From: Zea mays
Taxonomy: Eukaryota; Streptophyta; Magnoliopsida; Poales; Poaceae
Direction of reading: 5' to 3'
NCBI RefSeq assembly: GCF_902167145.1
Contig: NC_050098.1
Coordinates: forward strand, 30,498,501 to 30,562,500
DNA length: 64,000 nt
The notes beneath the pieces were generated by a model. The model was not told the DNA's origin. It saw only the letters and a list, made by a program, of their open reading frames with translations, and did no database searches. Shown here in pieces: positions 60,101 through 64,000 of this stretch (within the stretch, counting starts at the first letter, position 1; each line of letters begins with the position of its first letter). A program made the position numbers and the translations under genes.

Positions 60101-60685
60101 TAAATATATCACCCAACTCTGTTTAGGTTTAGGATTTCAGTTCCACTATATTTGATCAAGATTTTTCCATATGCATGCAAGATTGACAACTATATTACCT
60201 GGAATATTGTATGATATGGGTGATCAACAGCCATTTTCTTCAAAAGAGAAGCTAACGCAATCTGCTACAGAAAACCAATATTGTTTTAGTTTTGCAGAAA
60301 ATCAATAATGCTGCGATTTTTTAAATCATCGTAAAATCAAGTTAAGTATTTTGTTACTGCCATCTAGATGAATTTCAGATTGACTTGTTGCAGCTATAAC
60401 CTAAAAGATTATGCACTGGTTTTTTTTGAAACGTTCCAACATGGTAATTCTGACTAATGAGTATGCCCGCACCCCATGATACCAGAGCTGTACTGTCAGT
60501 CTGTCACGGAGGCACTGTTCACCGGGTGGACAGTGCCTCCCTGACATGTACTGTTCTTTCAATCTACAAAAAACAAGATAAAATGATACACGTACCTGAA
60601 AGTTAAATGACCCCTGAGCATCTTTGGTGCTCCCAAGTCTCGAAGCAATTTGATAAACCAGTGGTATGAACTTGTAGGTTTGGAC
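48200..60685 (-). CDS. ATM: ATM serine/threonine kinase, C-terminal 17 exons (FAT end, PI3K-like kinase, FATC); 5' part outside window
   Basis: ATM is the nuclear PIKK that signals DNA double-strand breaks. Exons in coding order: 60685-60596, 60261-60199, 59255-59115, 59017-58961, 58881-58822, 54130-54036, 53941-53833, 52646-52557, 50601-50522, 50434-50356, 50265-50219, 50104-50005, 49920-49789, 49707-49573, 49488-49423, 48501-48361, 48277-48200. All borders are GT-AG; they sum to 1563 bases, 520 codons plus TAA, with phases agreeing at every join. Landmarks: FAT end [16 protein letters not shown]; kinase N-lobe [14 protein letters not shown] and [13 protein letters not shown]; catalytic loop [12 protein letters not shown]; activation loop [56 protein letters not shown] ending PWL. 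Key D, R, H, N and IDLG residues are present, so it looks functional. The 84-bp intron 49921-50004 is open in frame. Introns hold many transposons. Confidence 0.96.
48630..48860 (-). repeat. possible tRNA-derived SINE in an ATM intron
   Basis: Minus strand GGGGTTCGAATGCC (48756-48769) is a good pol III B box, but no convincing A box is seen at the expected distance. Low confidence. Confidence 0.28.
50702..50820. repeat. CGCCTAGGCG palindromic repeat cluster
   Basis: Multiple overlapping copies of GACGCCTAGGCGACGCC and inverted equivalents in an ATM intron, with two larger copies (CGTTGGACCACCGCCTGGACG near 50731 and a close variant near 50785). Confidence 0.75.
51360..52405 (+). pseudogene. 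decayed Ty1/copia fragment in an ATM intron (gag, protease end, LTR start)
   Basis: Frame pieces resemble copia gag (UBN2 type): [20 protein letters not shown] then LQDIVHKQE, followed in another frame by [12 protein letters not shown]. After a deletion comes protease/pre-integrase sequence ([20 protein letters not shown]). At 52318 the LTR-like TGTTGAAGTGTATAAGTGG begins and is cut off near 52405. Orientation is opposite to ATM. No pol core. Confidence 0.72.
53066..53580 (-). mobile_element. cluster of 5'-truncated LINE 3' ends in an ATM intron
   Basis: Three T-runs (A-tails on minus) at 53066-53072, 53110-53115 and 53427-53433 each begin a LINE 3' end with TTAATATAATG or a close variant. 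The first two carry a GCGCAG-loop-CTGCGC hairpin (53082-53098 and 53123-53139). The middle one retains the end of the LINE ORF (53264-53420, [20 protein letters not shown]), closely like the ORF end of the LINE at 63249. All are in ATM sense orientation. Confidence 0.8.
54261..57045 (-). mobile_element. small non-autonomous LTR element, TSD AAAAC, in ATM intron
   Basis: The right (5') LTR is 56688-57045 (358 bp, + strand TGTTATGG...CCTGACA) with primer site TGGTATCAGATAGC (minus, 56673-56686). The left LTR starts at 54261, is interrupted by a solo LTR, and resumes at 55569-55769. Its last about 96 bases are missing and it runs straight into internal DNA. Flanks are AAAAC at 54256-54260 and 57046-57050. 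The interior (55770-56687) has only a short gag-like frame from ATG 56651 with repeats of the [14 protein letters not shown] type and, further on, [17 protein letters not shown], an IQ-like basic helix. No pol. Confidence 0.85.
54316..55563 (+). repeat. Sirevirus-type solo LTR, TSD GGAAC
   Basis: 1248 bp, TGAAAGGGAAATTGG to GCGACTTTCA, flanked by GGAAC at 54311-54315 and 55564-55568, inside the left LTR of the small element. TATAAATA at 54917-54924. At least four perfect 17-base palindromes (54596-54612, 54616-54632, 54734-54750, 54852-54868). Confidence 0.96.
57154..58440 (+). pseudogene. internally deleted Ty1/copia element (LTR start, gag, RNase H)
   Basis: The LTR-like start TGTTGAAGTGTATAAGTGG (as at 52318) is followed by an Ala/Pro-rich gag frame from ATG 57310, decayed to [20 protein letters not shown] (57960-58020). 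It then continues directly into the copia RNase H end ([20 protein letters not shown], then [13 protein letters not shown]). Protease, integrase and RT are missing: the gag-to-RNase H junction is near 58040. Stops and shifts follow to about 58440. Opposite to ATM. Confidence 0.78.
59340..59520. repeat. poly-G tract with imperfect direct repeat
   Basis: G-run of about 17 near 59381-59396. CCTTGACATGCATAAACT-type blocks occur twice (about 59341 and 59455), each followed by GGGGTAAGACA. Confidence 0.7.
59620..59861 (-). mobile_element. tRNA-derived SINE
   Basis: Minus strand A box TGGTTAGGTGGTC (59834-59846) and B box GAGTTCGACTTTT (59799-59811) at tRNA-like spacing. They follow a tRNA-like 5' end near 59855 and lead into an A/T-rich body with an (AT)n run at 59704-59724. 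This is the layout of monocot SINEs. The 3' end is not clear. Confidence 0.55.
59862..59940 (-). mobile_element. 79-bp LINE 3' end, TSD AGAGGCC
   Basis: T-run 59862-59869, hairpin 59875-59891, then TATATATTAAGC. Flanked by AGAGGCC at 59855-59861 and 59941-59947: an extreme 5' truncation inserted at the SINE's 5' end. Confidence 0.8.
59984..60079. repeat. 36-bp direct repeat, 60-bp period, with poly-G between
   Basis: TTGTGGTTGTGTTGTAATGG blocks at 59985 and 60045, both running into GGCTGTGTAATGGGT. A 14-16 base G-run separates them. Confidence 0.88.
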
Positions 60686-60739
60686 CTACGCAACAAAATT
60701 GTAATATCACATTTAATGAAACTGATAGAAATACTAGCA

Positions 60740-61060
60740 ACATGAACACAAAAGCCTTTTAGTCCCAAGCAAGTTGGGGTAAGCTAGAGTTGAAACCCAA
60801 TAGAAGCCATGAATCAAGGTATAGACACGTGGATAGCTGTTTTCTATCGCTCCTATTCAAGGATAAATCTTTATGTATATTCTATCCTTCCAAGTCTCCT
60901 TTTCCTGCTTCTTCCCATTTTAACTTTGGTCTTCCCCGTCTCACTTACCATAGCTATTCCGCCTTAGGATCCCACTACGCAATGATGTCTCTAGAGATCT
61001 CTATTGCACATGTACAAACCATCTCAATCAATGTTGGACAAGCTTTTTGGTGTTAATGTT
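60740..61060. repeat. dispersed grass repeat of unknown class
   Basis: The block from AGTCCCAAGCAAGTTGGGGT (60761) through CCGCCTTAGGATCCCACTACG is a word I recall as recurrent in grass introns, but I cannot assign a class. No coding potential. Confidence 0.35.
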
Positions 61061-61592
61061 AGTGAGTATTGTTCCTATTAGGCCTAGGCCATGTATACAA
61101 CCTTACTATGGTGCTGCTTTTTGTATCTACACCTATGTTCTAATATTCAATTCCAACTCTCCCTCTCCAATATGGTATCAGCAGCCTCTCGCTAACACTA
61201 ACCCTAGTCGTTGGCCCTTCCTAGCCACCGCCACTGGAGGCCGCCACACCACCCCCTTCCCCCACCCCCTCATTGGCACCTCCTTCCGCCCATCCACACC
61301 ACCTCCAGGCTCAGCGCTCCCTGGCCGACTGTCGTAGAGCCCTGGGTGCCTGGATCGCCTGCTGTTCTAGCTGCCAGAGGCCCGGCTGAGCAAGTCCTAC
61401 CAACGCCCGCCGCTAGCGCCACAACTGGAGCTCCACCACGCCTTCGTCGGTCTACAGGAGGACGACTAGCCCCTGTCTGATACTTACGTCGGCTGGCGCG
61501 CCGACCGCCGCCCCGACTGTGTTGAGCGCGACGCCACCCTGCTACACCCCAACCCTCATGCAACCACTTGAACTCCCTGCCTCGCTCCTCCC
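61061..61592 (+). pseudogene. copia fragment: LTR end, primer site and start of gag
   Basis: TGGTATCAGCAGCC (61172-61185) resembles an initiator-Met primer site and is followed by a Pro/Ala-rich gag-like frame with stops, as in copia elements with CTAACCCTAG leaders. Cut at 61592 by the solo LTR; the 62911-63100 segment may be its continuation. Confidence 0.5.
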
Positions 61593-62910
61593 TGAAAGGG
61601 AAATGGGCTTAACCATTTCCTATAATCGATTTTGGTGTTTGACGACCATCACAAACTATGTGGACTAACTAGTTTGCCTAGTTGACATTTTGTCAGGTGC
61701 ATAAAGTTCACATACACATACAATGAAAATGACCTTGGGGCAATTCTACAAGTTTGGAGCAAACAGACTCGCTCCAGCCAGTGGCGCACCGGGCTGTCCG
61801 GTGTGCATCAGACAGTGTCAGGTGCCCTGGCTGGAGCACTCCGCGAACTGGCTGCTCTCGGGTTTTCTCGGCGCTCGTCCACAAAATCACCGGTTTGTCC
61901 GGTGCGCCACCGAACTATCCGGTGTGCCACCGGACTATCCGGTGAGCTCTCTGTGCAACGGTCGACTGCGGGACTGCACCCGCAGTCTGCAGCGCCAGAA
62001 GTCAGAAGACAGTCTGCGACGACAGGTCGCACCGAACTGTCTGTTGTGCCACAGGACTGTCCGGTGCACCAAAAGGACAGAAGTCTTCAACGGTCAACAG
62101 CTCCAAACCCCAACGGTTGGCTGACGTGGCACACATAGGACAGTGAACAGTGTCCGGTGCACCACTGGACTGTCCGGTGTGCCCATCGATAGAGCAGTCA
62201 ACCAACGACTAGAATAGTGGTTGGGGCTATAAATACCCTCCAACCACCACCATTAAAGCCATCCAAGCATCCGACTCTCTTCATTCAATACAAGAGCAAA
62301 GAATACACTACAAAGACACAACCAAAGCCTCAAATCCTCTGCAAGTGCCAAAATCAAGTCAAGTGATCTAAAGTGTTTAGTGCCTTGAGGGTGATTTGTG
62401 TTTCTTTTGTTGCCTTTGTTGCTTGATTACTTTCTTCTTCTCTTTCTAATCTTTCCAAGTGTTTTGTAAAGCAAGCAAGAGACACCTAATTGTGTGGTGA
62501 TCCTTGCGGGGTCTTAGTGACCCATGATATTAAGAAGAAGCACTTGACTAGTCTAAGTGACCGATTGAGAGAGGGAAAGAGTTGAAATAGACCCGACCTT
62601 TGTGGCCTCCTCAACAGGGAGTAGGTTCTTTAGAACCGAACCTCGGGAAACAAATCGCCGTGTCCACTTGTGTTGATCATCACCATTCGATTTGTTTCTT
62701 CCCTCTCCTCTCTCTAAAAGTTCTATTGCTCACATTGGTTTGAGTTTGCTCCCAAAGTTATCCACATTGATTAAGCAACTCATAGCAAGAACTATCTTCC
62801 ACACTCCCAATTCACTATTGTCTATTTCTAACGCTATTCCCAGGTGAAGTGTGTGTTCAAAGTTTATAATTTTCAGGTTTTTGCCTATCACCCCGTCTAG
62901 GCGACTTTCA
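61593..62910 (+). repeat. Sirevirus-type LTR without matching target duplication
   Basis: 1318 bp from TGAAAGGGAAATGGG to GCGACTTTCA. TATAAATA at 62228-62235. CACCGGACTATCCGGTG-like palindromes near 61929. Flanks CTCCC (left) and ATCGA (right) differ. Confidence 0.88.
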
Positions 62911-63110
62911 ATCGATGGGGCTGCGTCGCCCTATGGCGCTGCTGCCGCCACGACTGTTGTGCCCAATGTGGCTAGGTGTCCAGCCCTGGCCTCTTCACTG
63001 ATCGCGCCCCACATGACGAGGTTGCTATGGCCCACTCCACCCTTGCGTAGCCAAGTCAGCTGTCGCGACCTCGGTGCTATTGTATTGTACTGCATTTCAT
63101 GTAATATATA
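62911..63110 (+). other. G+C-rich remnant, perhaps copia
   Basis: 200 bases between the LTR and the LINE with an Ala/Thr-rich frame. No domain recognised. Confidence 0.35.
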
Positions 63111-64000
63111 TATTTTTTTCTTGAATACGCAGGAGAGCTGCGTATTTTTGTATTAAGAAGAAGAAGAAAATGGGGAGAAAAAACCCCGGTACAAAGGTGT
63201 TACATTTGGTAAACCAAAACCAAAACACACCCCGAACAACTAAGACACCTAAGACACCTCTTCTAAATGGAAGAAAGAGAGCGCTTTGGCTCCAGCCATA
63301 CGCCAACCCATTAACTCCTCCCTTGCAGCTGCCAACACCACCGCAACGCTAGGGTTACAATTATCAAAAACACACCTATTTCTATGTTTCCACAAAGACC
63401 ATGCACCCAAAATGACTAGAGAATTGAATCCCTTGGATAAAGGTTTGCCCACCCTGGCAGCACTATTCCTCCACCAGGTTTCAAAACAGACGTCAACATG
63501 GGAAGGGCAGAGCTCCTGGAAACCACCTGTCTGCAGAAGGCTGAACCAAAACTGTTTTGCAAAACTGCACTGAACCAGCAAATGGTTGATAGTTTCTTCC
63601 ATCTGGTCGCATAAAGGGCAAGACTCCGGGTGATCCAGGCCACGCTTAGCAAGTCTGTCAGCCGCCCAACATCTATCGTGCTCCACAAGCCAAAGGAAGA
63701 ATTTACACTTTCCTAGAGCCCAGGATTTCCAAATGCGTTCAGCAGGCTCAAAGCTAACAGAGCCAAGAAGCAAAGTCCTGTAAGCCGACCTAGTCGAGTA
63801 TTCACCCGATTCACTGAACCTCCAGGCATGCACATCGGGAACATCCGGCTGAAGAACCATCCCCTCTAGCATGTCACAAAGGTCCATGAGATTAGCAAGG
63901 GCTGTAACAGAAATAGCCCTCCTCAGATCAGCCAACCAATTGAGATCAGGCAAGGCGTCTTTGACCAGGCGCCTAGAAGCAATGCGCTTGGGCACCATAC
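63111..64000 (-). mobile_element. L1-type LINE, 3' part
   Basis: A-tail (T-run 63113-63119) and 3' hairpin 63124-63146 end the element; the body continues beyond the right edge. In the same sense as ATM. Confidence 0.85.
63249..64000 (-). CDS. LINE ORF2 C-terminus with zf-RVT domain (partial)
   Basis: Open for 249 codons to the TAG/TGA end at 63249 and still open at the window edge. Features: WRFSESGEYSTRSAYRTLL; ERIWKSWALGKCKFFLWLV; zinc-binding CPLCDQMEETINHLLVQC (C-X2-C...H-X4-C, the zf-RVT pattern of plant LINE reverse transcriptases); and the conserved end FNSLVILGAWSLWKHRNRC. The RT core and endonuclease would be to the right. The reading frame is undamaged over the visible 750 bases, so this LINE copy is relatively young. 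Confidence 0.88.
   Translation of the reverse strand, partial: MVPKRIASRRLVKDALPDLNWLADLRRAISVTALANLMDLCDMLEGMVLQPDVPDVHAWRFSESGEYSTRSAYRTLLLGSVSFEPAERIWKSWALGKCKFFLWLVEHDRCWAADRLAKRGLDHPESCPLCDQMEETINHLLVQCSFAKQFWFSLLQTGGFQELCPSHVDVCFETWWRNSAARVGKPLSKGFNSLVILGAWSLWKHRNRCVFDNCNPSVAVVLAAAREELMGWRMAGAKALSFFHLEEVS

Overview
This is nuclear DNA from a grass, most likely a panicoid grass close to Zea, Sorghum or Saccharum. The evidence is Sirevirus LTRs packed with CACCGGACAGTCCGGTG-type palindromes, Tat-lineage (Grande-like) and Tekay-like Ty3 elements, and Stowaway, Cassandra, LINE and SINE remnants around one ordinary plant gene. The species is inferred from repeat style only; no database was searched.

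Bases 1-33616 are a stack of retrotransposons inserted into one another. A Ty3 chromovirus (1-10365, minus) sits in the 3' LTR of a Sirevirus (10366-19278, minus). That Sirevirus sits in a Tekay-like LTR (19279-22365, minus), which sits in the 3' part of a Tat-lineage element with an antisense spliced gene (22366-29310). That in turn lies in one LTR of an old, coding-free element (29311-33616, minus). Two Sirevirus-type solo LTRs with perfect 5-bp target duplications were added later (20212-21472 and 22463-23749).

Bases 33617-48199 are intergenic. They hold a Cassandra TRIM solo LTR carrying 5S-rRNA-like promoter boxes (33896-34200), nested MITEs (34432-35464), and a complete, very young non-autonomous Tat/Grande-like element (36421-43696; LTRs differ at 1 of 643 sites; TSD GTATC). 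This element has a gag with two stops and no pol, but an intact three-exon gene of about 989 codons on the opposite strand with its own TATA box. A copia-like LTR and a MULE-like coding remnant follow.

Bases 48200-60685 hold the only host gene, on the minus strand: the last 17 visible exons (520 codons) of ATM, the DNA-damage checkpoint kinase, covering the end of FAT, the PI3K-like kinase domain and FATC. Every exon joins in frame through GT-AG borders. Its introns, and the sequence upstream to 64000, are loaded with decayed copia fragments, a small non-autonomous LTR element with a nested solo LTR, Sirevirus solo LTRs, a SINE and several 5'-truncated LINE ends that share a 3' hairpin. More 5' ATM exons are expected beyond the right edge.
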